NCBI RefSeq assembly: GCF_917627385.1 | Contig: NZ_CAKJTL010000192.1 | Span: 23,139 to 87,138, forward strand | DNA length: 64,000 nt | Direction of reading: 5' to 3' | From: Protofrankia sp. CiT1 | GTDB taxonomy: Bacteria; Actinomycetota; Actinomycetes; Frankiales; Frankiaceae | Shown here: positions 35,815-45,001 of the stretch, in pieces | How the letters are laid out: each line of letters opens with the position of its first letter | Position numbering within the stretch: position 1 is the first letter of the stretch | Notes under the pieces: generated by a model | Told to the model about the DNA's origin: nothing | Databases searched by the model: none | Seen by the model: only the letters and a program-made list of their open reading frames with translations | Made by a program: the position numbers and the translations under genes

Positions 35815-36918
35815 ATGACAGCATCCAGTACCGATGTCACCGATATCGGTTCCGATGCCGGTTCCAATGTCGGTTCTGTTCTCGGTACCGGTATCGATTC
35901 TCGGGTCGGTATCGCCGCGACCGGTACCGACCCGAGAATCGTCGTCGACCGGCATCTCGCCGCATCCGACCGCGCCGCGGCGCTCGCGGCCGACGTCAGG
36001 GCTGGACTGACGGCGGACCCGAAGGAGCTGCCGCCCAAGTGGTTCTACGACGCCACCGGAAGCATGCTCTTCGATGCCATCACCCGTCTGCCCGAGTACT
36101 ATCCGACCCGCGCCGAACGGGCCATCCTGACCGGTTGCGTCCAGGAGATCGCCGCCATGTCGCGGGCAGACACCCTCATCGAGCTCGGCTCCGGAACCTC
36201 GGCAAAGACCCGCCTGCTGCTCGACGCGCTGCGCCACAGCGGCCACCTGCGCAGGTTCGTCCCCTTTGATGTGGATGAAACGGTGCTCTCCCGAGCCGCC
36301 ATCGCTGTCCGCGACGAGTACCCAGGGGTGACCATCCACGCGGTTGTGGGTGATTTCGAGCGTCACCTTGATCTGCTGCCCGGCATCGACCGGCTACCTG
36401 GTGCCAACCGTCGGCTGGTCGTCTTTCTCGGCGGGACGATCGGTAACCTCGCTCCGGCCCAGCGGCACGACTTCCTGACCAGCCTGCGTGCCCAGCTCAA
36501 CGAGGGCGACACGCTGCTGCTCGGGACCGATCTGGCCAAGAATCCCGACCGGCTGGTCGCCGCCTATGACGACAGTGCCGGCGTCACGGCCGCGTTCAAC
36601 CGCAATGTCCTGTCGGTCATCAACCACGAACTCGACGCGGACTTCGACCCGCGCGGGTTCGCCCACGTAGTCTGTTGGGACGCTGCCAATTCCTGGATCG
36701 AGATGCGGCTGCGGTCCGTGCGGGACCAGCAGATCCAGATCGGCGCGCTCGACCTGTCGGTGTCCTTCGCCGAGAACGAGCAGATGCGTACCGAAATCAG
36801 CGCCAAGTTCACCAGGGATGGGCTCACCGCCGAGTTCGCGGCCGTGGGTCTGGCCATGGTCCGCTGGTGGACCGACCCAGCCGACGATTTCGCGCTTTCT
36901 CTCTGCGTCCCGGCCTGA
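35815..36918 (+). CDS. egtD: L-histidine N-alpha-methyltransferase
   Basis: The product is 367 residues, about 45 longer than the usual 320. The extra N-terminus (about 1-42) is a low-complexity Asp/Gly/Ser/Thr/Val repeat (DIGSDAGSNVGSVLGTGIDS) encoded by imperfect CGGTTCCGATG-type repeats. The core has KWFYDATGSMLFDAITRLPEYYPTR, the SAM site ELGSGTSAKT, VVFLGGTIGN, and the C-terminal WWTDPADDFALSL. It trimethylates His to hercynine with SAM, the first committed step. CGGAGG lies 9 nt before ATG 35815. It is the last gene of the egt operon; a hairpin overlaps its stop. Confidence 0.95.
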   Translation: MTASSTDVTDIGSDAGSNVGSVLGTGIDSRVGIAATGTDPRIVVDRHLAASDRAAALAADVRAGLTADPKELPPKWFYDATGSMLFDAITRLPEYYPTRAERAILTGCVQEIAAMSRADTLIELGSGTSAKTRLLLDALRHSGHLRRFVPFDVDETVLSRAAIAVRDEYPGVTIHAVVGDFERHLDLLPGIDRLPGANRRLVVFLGGTIGNLAPAQRHDFLTSLRAQLNEGDTLLLGTDLAKNPDRLVAAYDDSAGVTAAFNRNVLSVINHELDADFDPRGFAHVVCWDAANSWIEMRLRSVRDQQIQIGALDLSVSFAENEQMRTEISAKFTRDGLTAEFAAVGLAMVRWWTDPADDFALSLCVPA

Positions 36919-36940
36919 CCCCGTCACCGGACGGGGTCAG
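36915..36940. terminator. bidirectional hairpin between convergent egtD and ilvD
   Basis: A perfect 11-bp stem (CTGACCCCGTC / GACGGGGTCAG) with a 4-nt loop overlaps the egtD stop codon. No T-tract follows, so termination efficiency is uncertain; it may serve both converging genes. Confidence 0.55.
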
Positions 36941-36964
36941 CGCGAACAGGATCAGCGGAGCCTG

Positions 36965-38818
36965 TCAGCCGCGGTCGACCAGGCAGACGTCACGAGCCGC
37001 ACCAGTCGATGCCGAAGTCGCCATCGCGGCATAGGCCCGCAGCGCGGCCGGCACCGGACGCACCCGGTCCACCGGCCGGAAACCGCCGGACGCCATCAGG
37101 GCCGCCCGCCGCGCAGCCAACTCGACCGCGTCCACCAGCAGGTCCAGCCGGCGGGACGGAATATCGATCTCGATGATGTCGCCGTCACGAACCAACGCGA
37201 TCGTGCCGCCGTGGGCGGCCTCAGGCGACACATGCCCGATGGACAGACCCGCGGACCCGCCGGAGAACCGCCCATCGGTAACCAGCGCGCAGGCCGGCCC
37301 GAGGCCACGCGCTTTCAGGAACGTGGTCGGGTACAGCATCTCCTGCATGCCCGGACCGCCCCGCGGGCCCTCATAACGGATGACCAGCACATCACCTGGG
37401 TGGACCCGCCCGGACAGGATTGCGTCCACCGCGTCCTCCTGGCTTTCCAGGACCAGCGCGGGGCCGCGGAAGGTCAGCCGCCCGGCCTCCACCCCGGCGG
37501 TCTTGAGCACGGCGCCGTCCGGTGCGAGCGTCCCGCGCAGCACCGCGAGGCCGCCATCCGCGGAGTAGGCGTGCGCGACGTCGCGGATGCAGCCCGAGCC
37601 GGCATCGGTGTCCAGCGACTCCCAGCGGTTGACCGAGGAGAACGGCTCGATCGTGCGCACTCCGCCCGGTGCCGCGTGGAAGAGTTCCACCGCCTGTCCG
37701 GACGGGTCCGGCCGGCGGACGTCCCAGTGGGTGAGAAACTCCGCCAGGCTTGCCGCGTGGACCGTGTGAACATCCTGGCGCAGCAGTCCGGCCCGGTCGA
37801 GCTCACCGAGGATGGCCGGTATGCCACCGGCTCGGTGGACGTCCTCCATGTGGTACTCGGAGCTCGGCGCCACCTTGCACAGGCACGGCACCGTCCGGGA
37901 GATCTCGTCGATGTCGTCCAGGGTGATGTCCACTCCGGCCTCGACCGCGGCGGCCAGCAGGTGCAGGACTGTGTTGGTCGAACCGCCCATGGCCACGTCC
38001 ACGGCGAAGGCGTTGGCGAACGCGGAGCGGGTCGCGATCGAACGTGGCAGGACACTGTCGTCGTCCTTGTCGTACCACCGCTTCGCCAGGTCCACAACGG
38101 TCCGCCCGGCCTGGACGAACAGGTGGCGGCGGGCAGCGGAGGTGGCGAGGGTGGAGCCGTTGCCGGGCAGGGCGAGCCCAAGCGCCTCGGTCAGGCAGTT
38201 CATCGAGTTGGCGGTGAACATGCCCGAACACGACCCGCAGGTCGGGCACGCCGAGCGTTCCACAGCGTCCAGCTCGGCGTCGTCGACCGTGGTGTCCACT
38301 GACGCGGCAATGGCGGAGATGAGGTCCAGACCGGACCGGACAACACCGTCGGTGACAACCGCCCGACCGGACTCCATCGCACCACCGGACACGAACACGG
38401 TTGGGATGTTCAGCCGCAACGCTGCCAGCAGCATCCCCGGTGTGATCTTATCGCAGTTCGAGATACAGACGAGCGCGTCCGCGCAGTGCGCGTTGACCAT
38501 GTATTCGACACTGTCCGCGATGATCTCTCGGGACGGCAGGGAGTAGAGCATCCCAGCGTGGCCCATGGCAATGCCGTCGTCCACCGCGATCGTGTGGAAC
38601 TCCCGTCCCACGCCGCCGGCCTCCGCGACCGCGTCCGACACGATGCGGCCGAGGTCACGCAGGTGCACATGGCCGGGGACGAACTCGGTAAAGCTGTTCG
38701 CGATCGCCACGATCGGCTTACCAAAATCACTGTCCGTCATACCGGTGGCACGCCACAGGGCACGAGCGCCGGCCATGTTACGGCCGTGAGTGGTGGTTCG
38801 GGAACGCAGAGCAGGCAT
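36965..38818 (-). CDS. ilvD: dihydroxy-acid dehydratase
   Basis: The product is 617 residues. Iron-sulfur ligands and signatures are intact: [40 protein letters not shown] (seen after VERS), and the C-terminal [20 protein letters not shown]. It dehydrates 2,3-dihydroxy acids in valine, isoleucine and pantothenate/leucine precursor synthesis. ATG 38818 ([19 protein letters not shown]) has GAGGA upstream and matches the usual IlvD N-terminus; the frame is open to 38887 but without homology. It is monocistronic and convergent with the egt operon. Confidence 0.96.
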   Translation of the reverse strand: MPALRSRTTTHGRNMAGARALWRATGMTDSDFGKPIVAIANSFTEFVPGHVHLRDLGRIVSDAVAEAGGVGREFHTIAVDDGIAMGHAGMLYSLPSREIIADSVEYMVNAHCADALVCISNCDKITPGMLLAALRLNIPTVFVSGGAMESGRAVVTDGVVRSGLDLISAIAASVDTTVDDAELDAVERSACPTCGSCSGMFTANSMNCLTEALGLALPGNGSTLATSAARRHLFVQAGRTVVDLAKRWYDKDDDSVLPRSIATRSAFANAFAVDVAMGGSTNTVLHLLAAAVEAGVDITLDDIDEISRTVPCLCKVAPSSEYHMEDVHRAGGIPAILGELDRAGLLRQDVHTVHAASLAEFLTHWDVRRPDPSGQAVELFHAAPGGVRTIEPFSSVNRWESLDTDAGSGCIRDVAHAYSADGGLAVLRGTLAPDGAVLKTAGVEAGRLTFRGPALVLESQEDAVDAILSGRVHPGDVLVIRYEGPRGGPGMQEMLYPTTFLKARGLGPACALVTDGRFSGGSAGLSIGHVSPEAAHGGTIALVRDGDIIEIDIPSRRLDLLVDAVELAARRAALMASGGFRPVDRVRPVPAALRAYAAMATSASTGAARDVCLVDRG

Positions 38819-38977
38819 CGGGTAGTCCTCGCAGCTGATCGAGCGGGTCGCGCACGGGCCCGCAGGAGCGGAGCCGAGCACGCTCACGGCGGCCTACCCA
38901 TCCCGGCCAGGCATAACGCCGGGCTGACTGGCCGCCGACGCCACCGTTCACGGATCAGGCCCGCCCGCCGCAGGGTA

Positions 38978-39328
38978 TCAGTATCGGTTGTTGTGCCGGC
39001 GCAACCACTCCCGCCGGGCTAACCACACGATGGCGAAGGACGCGACCGTACCCAGCAGCGGGGCGACATCGTGCTCGCGTGCGGTAGCCACGAAGCGCAC
39101 CTGACCGTCGGGTTCCACGAGCCGCTGGCTCAGCTGCGTCCCGACCGCGAACAGAAACAAGCTCACAACGCCCACAATGACGTATCCAGTGCGGAACAGG
39201 CTGTACACGCCGATCCGGCGACGGGGCACGGCAGCCCGGAACAACATCGCGGGGATCGTCCGCCCCAGGATGCCGAAGAACGTCGCGAACACCGGGGCGA
39301 AGAGGAAGTAGTTGACGAAGGTGCTCAC
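38978..39328 (-). CDS. small integral membrane protein
   Basis: The product is 116 residues with three hydrophobic segments (FVNYFLFAPVFATFFGILG, GYVIVGVVSLFLFAVGTQL, VAPLLGTVASFAIVWLA) and a basic C-terminus. GTG 39328 overlaps the stop of the upstream gene (GTGA), so it is co-translated with the ABM-type protein. No family is recognised. Confidence 0.72.
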   Translation of the reverse strand: MSTFVNYFLFAPVFATFFGILGRTIPAMLFRAAVPRRRIGVYSLFRTGYVIVGVVSLFLFAVGTQLSQRLVEPDGQVRFVATAREHDVAPLLGTVASFAIVWLARREWLRRHNNRY

Positions 39329-39648
39329 GGCAGGTCGGTCACATGTTCCACGGTAGGCGGCTGCGCGAAGAAGGAGCCCAAGGCCGCACGCCAGCGGACG
39401 AAGCGAGCGGACTCCCGGAAGGTCACCACATGCGCATCGAGGTTCTCCCACTCGACCAGCAGAACGAACCGCGACGGTGACTCAACTCCGCGGGTCATCC
39501 GCGCCGACCGGCAGCCAGGGCAGGTAGCGAGCTCAGCGACGACCGAGCGGTAGGCATCGATGAACTTCGCCTCCTCACCGGGCGTGACATCGAAGCGCGC
39601 GACCTCCAGCACCGGCGCAGCATCCGAGGCGTTTTCGGGAGCGGTCAT
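39325..39648 (-). CDS. ABM-type (antibiotic biosynthesis monooxygenase-fold) protein
   Basis: The product is 107 residues from ATG 39648. The pattern LEVARFDVTPGEEAKFIDAYRSVVAELATCPGCRSARMTRGVESPSRFVLLVEWENLDAHVVTFRESARF is a classic ferredoxin-like ABM domain, found in small monooxygenases, haem-degrading enzymes and regulators. The substrate cannot be inferred. It forms a two-gene unit with the membrane protein downstream (4-nt overlap) and is divergent from the Ni/Co transporter. Confidence 0.78.
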   Translation of the reverse strand: MTAPENASDAAPVLEVARFDVTPGEEAKFIDAYRSVVAELATCPGCRSARMTRGVESPSRFVLLVEWENLDAHVVTFRESARFVRWRAALGSFFAQPPTVEHVTDLP

Positions 39649-39995
39649 GAACGCAAGTCTGGCATGCGCGTTACGCCTGGGAACATCCGTTGGGCATCCC
39701 GGCGACGGCGGGGGAGCCGCCACCTGTTCGGCACGTCCGCACCCGGCCCCGACAACCGCCTTCATCGTCAAGCGGGACCGCGCTCAGCCAGCAGAGCGCC
39801 CACCTTCGCACCCACCGCGGCACGCGGCAGACAAGACCGCAATAATCAAGCGACTGCAAAAGTCTTGCAAAAGACTATCTGTGCTGGTTACCGTCGACCG
39901 ACCCGTCCGCCCGCCTGCCCCCGCTGCCTGGCCGGCAGAGCCGGAACGGAAAACGGCGGGGCCGCGGCGAGGCCGCGAACGCGAGGGGAAAGATC
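39649..39995. other. divergent promoter region (ABM unit / Ni-Co transporter)
   Basis: About 350 bp. It contains the Nur-like box at 39854-39870 and, partly overlapping it, an inverted repeat AGTCTTGCAAAAGACT (39861-39876). No cobalamin riboswitch-like structure was recognised. Confidence 0.5.
39854..39870. promoter_or_regulatory. candidate Nur (nickel uptake regulator) box
   Basis: CTGCAAAAGTCTTGCAA matches the Streptomyces Nur operator pattern tTGCaa-N5-ttGCAA at every conserved position (first base C instead of weakly conserved T). It lies about 125 nt before the Ni/Co transporter start. Ni-bound Nur would repress uptake when nickel is sufficient. Confidence 0.65.
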
Positions 39996-41144
39996 ATGAC
40001 TGTGGATGCCGGCACCGTGTCGAAAGCCGTACCGCTGTACGAGCGGATTCGCCAGGCGCTCGGCCCGCGGGAGTGGGCGACGATCGCGGGCATGACCGCG
40101 GTCATCGTCGGGCTGCATGTCATCGGCTGGTTCACCCTTGTCGCGGTCATCGCCCCGCACCACTACCGCTTCGGCACTCACAGCCAGGTGTTCGGCGTCG
40201 GACTGGGTCTGACCGCTTACACCCTTGGCCTGCGGCATGCCTTCGACGCCGACCACATCGCCGCGATCGACAACACCACCCGTAAGCTGATGGCCGACGG
40301 TCAGCGGCCCATGTCGGTCGGCTTCTTCTTCTCGCTCGGCCACTCCACGATCGTGTTCGCCCTGGCCTTTCTGTTCAGCATCGGTGTGCGCTCGCTTGCC
40401 AGTGAGGTCTCCGACGACGGTTCAGCCCTGCACGACGTCACCGGCTGGATCGGCACCACCGTCTCCGGTGGCTTCCTCTACGTCATAGCCAGCATCAACC
40501 TGGTCATCCTCGTCGGCATCGTGAGGGTGTTCCGCGACATGCGCCGCGGCGAGTACGACGAAGCCAGGCTGGAGGAACAGCTCAACTCCCGCGGGCTGAT
40601 GAACCGTTTCCTTGGCCGCTTCACCAACGCGATCACCCAGTCGTGGCAGATGTACCCGCTCGGCGTCCTGTTCGGCCTCGGTTTCGACACCGCCACCGAG
40701 GTCGCCCTGCTCTTCCTCGCCGCCGGTGCCGCCGGCGCCGGGCTGCCCTGGTACGCGATCCTGGTACTGCCCATCCTGTTCGCCGCCGGCATGAGTCTGC
40801 TCGACACCATCGACGGCTCGTTCATGAACTTCGCCTATGGCTGGGCGTTTTCCAAACCGGTCCGCAAGGTCTACTACAACATTGCCATCACCGGTCTGTC
40901 CGTCGCGGTCGCCTTCATCATCGGCAGCATCGAACTGCTCGGCATCCTCGCCGAAAAGGCCAAGCTCACCGGCGGCTTCTGGGACTGGATCTCACATCTG
41001 GACCTGAACATCGTCGGCTACTTCATCGTCGGCCTGTTCGTCGCCACCTGGGTCATCGCGCTGCTGGTGTGGAAGTACGGCCGCATCGAGGAGAAATGGT
41101 CCGCCGGCCTCCGTGACGGCGCCCAGGCCGAGCCCGCGGGCTGA
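39996..41144 (+). CDS. nicT: NiCoT-family nickel/cobalt permease
   Basis: The product is 382 residues. The NiCoT signature RHAFDADHIAAIDN (HX4DH) is present, with LGHSTIVFALAF and LGFDTATEVALLFLAAG, and eight or so transmembrane helices. These high-affinity permeases import Ni2+ and/or Co2+ for urease, hydrogenase, Ni-SOD or cobalamin. The upstream Nur-like box favours nickel. An AGGGG-type ribosome site lies before ATG 39996. It is monocistronic and convergent with dnaB. Confidence 0.93.
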   Translation: MTVDAGTVSKAVPLYERIRQALGPREWATIAGMTAVIVGLHVIGWFTLVAVIAPHHYRFGTHSQVFGVGLGLTAYTLGLRHAFDADHIAAIDNTTRKLMADGQRPMSVGFFFSLGHSTIVFALAFLFSIGVRSLASEVSDDGSALHDVTGWIGTTVSGGFLYVIASINLVILVGIVRVFRDMRRGEYDEARLEEQLNSRGLMNRFLGRFTNAITQSWQMYPLGVLFGLGFDTATEVALLFLAAGAAGAGLPWYAILVLPILFAAGMSLLDTIDGSFMNFAYGWAFSKPVRKVYYNIAITGLSVAVAFIIGSIELLGILAEKAKLTGGFWDWISHLDLNIVGYFIVGLFVATWVIALLVWKYGRIEEKWSAGLRDGAQAEPAG

Positions 41145-41290
41145 ACCTCCACGACCCGGCCGCTGGCCGCGACCGCCGATACGAGATGCACGACTCGGCG
41201 AACACTGTTCGGGTGCTTGATTTTCACACCATCCCGCTACCTACGGCACGTGGCCGCGCGCGGGCAATCGGTCCAGATCTTTGCTCCCGC

Positions 41291-42658
41291 TCAACTGGCC
41301 ATGTCGACAAAACGGGAGTAGTGGCCCTGAAAAGCGACGGTGACGGTGCCGGTCGGGCCGTTACGATGCTTGGCGACGATCAGATCGGCCTCGCCCGCAC
41401 GGGCTGACTCCTTCTCCACCGTATCCTCCCGATAAAGAAGGATCACGGCGTCCGCGTCCTGCTCCAGCGACCCCGACTCGCGAAGGTCGGAGATCTGCGG
41501 ACGCTTGTCCGCACGCTGTTCCGAGGCGCGGTTCAGCTGGGAGATCGCCACCACCGGGACATCGAGTTCCTTGGCAAGAAGTTTCAGCGAACGCGATATC
41601 TCGCTGACCTCCTGCTGACGGTTTTCGGTTCGCTTCGGCGACGACATCAGCTGCAGGTAGTCAAGGACGATCATCCGTAGGTCGTTGCGCTGTTTGAGCC
41701 GCCGGGCCTTCGCCCGGATCTCCATCATGGTCAGGTGCGGGCTGTCGTCGATGAACAGGGGAGCGTCGGCGACCTCGCCCATCCGGCGGGCGAGGCGGGC
41801 CCAGTCCTCGTCGGTGAGGCGGCCGGTACGGATGCTCTGAAGCGACACCCGTGCCTCCGCCGACAGCAATCTCATGGTGATCTCCATCCGGCTCATCTCG
41901 AGCGAAAAGATCACAGATGTCATGCTGTTACGGATCGACGCGGCTCGGGCAAGATCTAGACCGAGGGTCGACTTCCCGACGGCGGGCCTGGCCGCGATGA
42001 TCCACAACTGGCCACCGTGCAGCCCATTGGTCAGCTCGTCCAAGTCATTGAAGCCGGTGGGAACCCCGGTCAGTGACCCGTTGTGCCCCTGGATGGCTTC
42101 GATCTCCTCCAAAGCGGGATTGAGCAGCTCACCGAGGGGCGCGTAGTCCTCACTCGAACGACGTTCAGTGACCTCGTAGACGGCGGCCTGAGCACGGTCG
42201 ACGATCTCGTCGACGTCCTGCGCGGGGCCGAAGGCGAGCTGGACGATACGGGTGCCGGCCTCCATCAGGCGACGCAGAACAGCCTTCTCCGCGACGATGC
42301 GGGCGTAATAGCCGGCATTTGCCGCCGTCGGCACACTTGAGATGAGGGTGTGCAGGTATGCCGGCCCACCCACCCGCTCAAGCAGCTCCCGCCGGCCGAG
42401 TTCGGCCGCGACGCTGATGACGTCAGCCGGCTCACCACGGCCGTACAGGTCGCCGATGACGCCGTAGACCGTGCCGTGCGCGGGCCGATAGAAGTCACCC
42501 GCGGCGAGTACCTCCACGACGTCCGCGATCGCGTCCTTCGACAACAGCATGCCGCCCAGCGCGCTCTGCTCAGCAGCAAGATCATGAGGTGGGATGCGAT
42601 CGAAGTCGACCGACCCGCCCGCACCACTCCGAGCGCGGTCAATATCGGTCAGTGTCAT
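41291..42658 (-). CDS. dnaB: replicative DNA helicase DnaB
   Basis: The product is 455 residues. The N-terminal DnaB domain (PPHDLAAEQSALGGMLLSKDAI) and the RecA-like domain with Walker A ARPAVGKSTL, Walker B MIVLDYLQLM and the Arg finger region are all present. It is the hexameric replicative helicase, loaded at oriC with DnaA. There is no intein, unlike in some mycobacteria. ATG 42658 has AGGGGG upstream; the frame is open to 42706 without homology. It lies downstream of rplI but separated by 577 bp containing a LexA-type palindrome and DnaA boxes, so it likely has its own regulated promoter. Confidence 0.97.
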   Translation of the reverse strand: MTLTDIDRARSGAGGSVDFDRIPPHDLAAEQSALGGMLLSKDAIADVVEVLAAGDFYRPAHGTVYGVIGDLYGRGEPADVISVAAELGRRELLERVGGPAYLHTLISSVPTAANAGYYARIVAEKAVLRRLMEAGTRIVQLAFGPAQDVDEIVDRAQAAVYEVTERRSSEDYAPLGELLNPALEEIEAIQGHNGSLTGVPTGFNDLDELTNGLHGGQLWIIAARPAVGKSTLGLDLARAASIRNSMTSVIFSLEMSRMEITMRLLSAEARVSLQSIRTGRLTDEDWARLARRMGEVADAPLFIDDSPHLTMMEIRAKARRLKQRNDLRMIVLDYLQLMSSPKRTENRQQEVSEISRSLKLLAKELDVPVVAISQLNRASEQRADKRPQISDLRESGSLEQDADAVILLYREDTVEKESARAGEADLIVAKHRNGPTGTVTVAFQGHYSRFVDMAS

Positions 42659-42720
42659 GACCACCCCCTGCCATGCGCCTTGTCGTGACCGCCGCTTGTG
42701 TCGCAACCACCGCTTCGAGC

Positions 42721-42756
42721 ATCTCGACCGTCGAACATATGTTCGACGGTCGAGAT
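42721..42756. promoter_or_regulatory. 36-bp perfect palindrome containing a LexA (SOS) box upstream of dnaB
   Basis: Bases 42721-42756 are a perfect palindrome with 18-nt arms. Its centre, TCGAACATATGTTCGA at 42731-42746, matches the actinobacterial LexA consensus TCGAAC-N4-GTTCGA exactly. It lies about 73-88 nt before the dnaB start, where a repressor would overlap the promoter. Confidence 0.8.
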
Positions 42757-42875
42757 GGTTCTGTCAATCCTCCGCCCTCCGCCCAGCAGCCACACCCGGC
42801 CGACCGGCCAACCCCAGGGAACAGTCCAGCCAGCGGCGCCGACTGTACGGGGGTGCGCTCCAGGAGCCCAAATAG

Positions 42876-42964
42876 TTATCCACAGGAACTGTGGATAAGA
42901 CCTGTGGATAAGACCGAAAGTCTTGGGGACAGCATCAGGACAAGTCCCCTGAAGCTGTGGATAA
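42876..42964. promoter_or_regulatory. cluster of four perfect DnaA boxes
   Basis: TTATCCACA at 42876-42884 and its reverse complement TGTGGATAA at 42890-42898, 42903-42911 and 42956-42964 are all perfect consensus boxes. The first two form an inverted pair with a 5-nt gap. A weaker TGTGGACAG lies at 43031. They sit 220-310 nt before dnaB and may be an autoregulatory or DnaA-titration site. Confidence 0.85.
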
Positions 42965-43235
42965 CCAACTGAAGGACAGATCGTCCAAGCCGAAGTCACG
43001 GCCTGGTGGGCATGGGCGCCATCCACCGCCTGTGGACAGAAGAAATCCAGAATTCGATCATCGTGTGCCTCGTGCCCCCGAAGATCAACAATGGATCTGG
43101 CGCCGACAGAGAACAACAGCACGAAGGGTGACCACGATGTAACATCAACCGACCGATCCAGCGGCCAGCAGCCAACACCGTGGTCACCCAAGCCGCCTGC
43201 TTCAAACCTGCCTTGATCTTCTCAGACAGATCTTC

Positions 43236-43688
43236 TCAGGCAGAGATGACGTCCAGACGGACGGTCGCGACGACGTCCGAATGCAGGTGCACCGAAACCG
43301 TGTGGGCACCTAGTGACTTGATCGGCTTCGGTAGCTCCACCCGCCTGCGGTCCAGGTCCGGACCGCCTGCCGCGGCGACCGCCGCCACCACGTCCGCTGC
43401 CGTCACCGAGCCGAACAACCGGCCTTCCTTACCCGCCCGGCTCACCAGTTGGACGGACAGGCTGGAAAGCTGGCCGGCAATCTCCTTGGCATGCCCGAGG
43501 TCCCGGACCTGCCGGGCCGAGCGGGCCCGGCGGATCTGAGCGATCTGCTTCTCGGCACCCCGCGTCGCCACGATCGCGTACCGACGGGGGATGAGGTAGT
43601 TACGCCCGTAGCCGCCAGCGACGTCGACCGTGTCACCGGGGCTACCGAGGCCGGGTACCTCCTGAGTGAGGATCAGCTTCATCGCCAT
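43236..43688 (-). CDS. rplI: 50S ribosomal protein L9
   Basis: The product is 150 residues. N-terminal domain MKLILTQEVPGLGSPGDTVDVAGGYGRNYLIPRRYAI, a long connecting helix, and the C-terminal domain (GRLFGSVTAADVV) are typical of L9. It binds 23S rRNA at the L1 stalk base. The usual start may be the second Met (Met-Ala-Met-Lys). It begins 5 nt after rpsR in the rpsF-ssb-rpsR-rplI operon. Confidence 0.97.
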   Translation of the reverse strand: MAMKLILTQEVPGLGSPGDTVDVAGGYGRNYLIPRRYAIVATRGAEKQIAQIRRARSARQVRDLGHAKEIAGQLSSLSVQLVSRAGKEGRLFGSVTAADVVAAVAAAGGPDLDRRRVELPKPIKSLGAHTVSVHLHSDVVATVRLDVISA

Positions 43689-43693
43689 GCTCC

Positions 43694-43930
43694 TCAGCGA
43701 GCCGTCGAGGTGTAAGGCAGCAACGCCATCTCGCGGCTGTTCTTCACCGCGATCGCCACGTCACGCTGATGCTGACTGCAGTTGCCGGTGACTCGCCGGG
43801 CACGGATCTTACCGCGGTCAGAGATGAACTTCCGCAGCAGCGAGGTGTCCTTGTAGTCGATGTAGTCACTCTTGTCCTTGCAGAACGCGCAAACCTTCTT
43901 CTTCGGTTTGCGCACGGCCGCCTTGGCCAT
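43694..43930 (-). CDS. rpsR: 30S ribosomal protein S18
   Basis: The product is 78 residues: a basic N-terminus, then [22 protein letters not shown] and [31 protein letters not shown]. Three Cys and a His (CxxC...CxxH) could bind zinc, as in C+ S18 forms. S18 pairs with S6 on the platform of the 30S subunit. It lies between ssb and rplI. Confidence 0.97.
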   Translation of the reverse strand: MAKAAVRKPKKKVCAFCKDKSDYIDYKDTSLLRKFISDRGKIRARRVTGNCSQHQRDVAIAVKNSREMALLPYTSTAR

Positions 43931-43966
43931 CGTGCGCTCCTATATGTCTGTGGGTTTGACCGGCCC

Positions 43967-44545
43967 CTAGAACGGGGGTTCCTCGGAGTAGGCTCCGGCG
44001 GGCGCGGACCACGGGTCGTCAACGGCGCCACCGCCGTAGCCCGAGCCGCCACCAGCGGGAACGGGGGCGCCGTAGCCACCAGCTCCGGCAGGCCCGGCAG
44101 GCCCGCCGGACGCTTGCGGTGGCCCGCCATAGCCGCCAGCAGGGCCAGCGGCCGGCCCGCCATACCCACCGCCGCCACCGCGACTGGCCTTGACGACCTT
44201 CGCGGTGGCGTACCTCAGCGAGGGACCGATCTCCTCGACGTCCAGCTCGACCGAGATGCGCTCGTTACCCTCACGGTCGGTCCACTTCCGCTGCTTGAGC
44301 CGGCCCTGCACGATGACCCGGGCGCCCTTCTGCAGCGACTCGGCAACATGCTCCGCGGCCTGCCGCCAGATGGAACAGCGCAGGAACAGCGCGTCCCCGT
44401 CCTTCCACTCGTTGGTGGTCCGGTCGAGGGTCCGCGGCGTCGAGGCCACGGTGAAGCTGGCGACCGCGGCGCCGTTGGGCGTGAACCGAAGCTCAGGGTC
44501 GTTCGTCAGGTTTCCGACTACCGTGACAACTGTTTCGCCGGCCAT
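43967..44545 (-). CDS. ssb: single-stranded DNA-binding protein
   Basis: The product is 192 residues. The OB fold spans about 1-115 ([59 protein letters not shown]). A Gly-rich linker of about 60 residues follows, ending in an acidic tip EEPPF, a variant of the canonical DDDIPF that recruits partner proteins. Being in the rpsF-ssb-rpsR operon, it is the main housekeeping SSB. Confidence 0.97.
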   Translation of the reverse strand: MAGETVVTVVGNLTNDPELRFTPNGAAVASFTVASTPRTLDRTTNEWKDGDALFLRCSIWRQAAEHVAESLQKGARVIVQGRLKQRKWTDREGNERISVELDVEEIGPSLRYATAKVVKASRGGGGGYGGPAAGPAGGYGGPPQASGGPAGPAGAGGYGAPVPAGGGSGYGGGAVDDPWSAPAGAYSEEPPF

Positions 44546-44559
44546 GAAACCAAATCCCC

Positions 44560-44877
44560 TCAGGCCGCGATCTTACGTCGAGGCTTCTTCTCGGGAAGCC
44601 GGATCACCTTGGTACGGATCACCGATTCGTTGAGAACGAGCTGGCGGTCGAGCTCGGCGACCACCGCCGGCTCGGAATACAGGTCGATGACGGCGTAGAT
44701 GCCCTCAAAGCTCTTGCGGATCTCGTAGGCCAGCCGGCGCCGGCCCCAGACATCAACCTTCTCGACGACGCCGCCGCTGGAGCGGACGACGGTCAGATAC
44801 TGGTCCAGAGACGGCGCGACCGTGCGTTCCTCGAGATCCGGCTCAAGGATGACCATCAGTTCATAATGCCGTGGCAA
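44560..44877 (-). CDS. rpsF: 30S ribosomal protein S6
   Basis: The product is 105 residues: [29 protein letters not shown], then [29 protein letters not shown] and a basic Lys/Arg tail. There is no ATG at the right place. The TTG at 44877 was chosen because the conserved P-R-H-Y-E-L-M begins right after it and AGGAGG lies 11 nt upstream; the ATG inside (MVILEPDL) would cut the first strand. It is the first gene of the operon, so its leader (44878-45001) should hold the operon promoter. Confidence 0.93.
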   Translation of the reverse strand: MPRHYELMVILEPDLEERTVAPSLDQYLTVVRSSGGVVEKVDVWGRRRLAYEIRKSFEGIYAVIDLYSEPAVVAELDRQLVLNESVIRTKVIRLPEKKPRRKIAA

Positions 44878-45001
44878 GGGTGAACCCACCTCCTGTGGAC
44901 TCGGGCGGCCACGGACAGTTCCGTGGCAGGAGGACAAGCCGCGTATCCGGTCACCCGTACGTGGAACACGCGCGGGCCAACAAGCGGCAACCTCGCAAAC
45001 A

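Larger units (their letters stand above)
42659..43235. other. rplI-dnaB intergenic region
   Basis: A 577-bp stretch with no supported gene. Its content is regulatory: the LexA-type palindrome near dnaB and the DnaA-box cluster in the middle. The part nearer rplI (43000-43235) shows no feature I can name. Confidence 0.6.

Noticed and set aside
42876..42964. Chromosomal origin oriC
   Set aside because: Only four boxes and no adjacent dnaA, dnaN or rpmH; oriC in this gene order is expected beyond the right edge. Treated as a regulatory or titration site.
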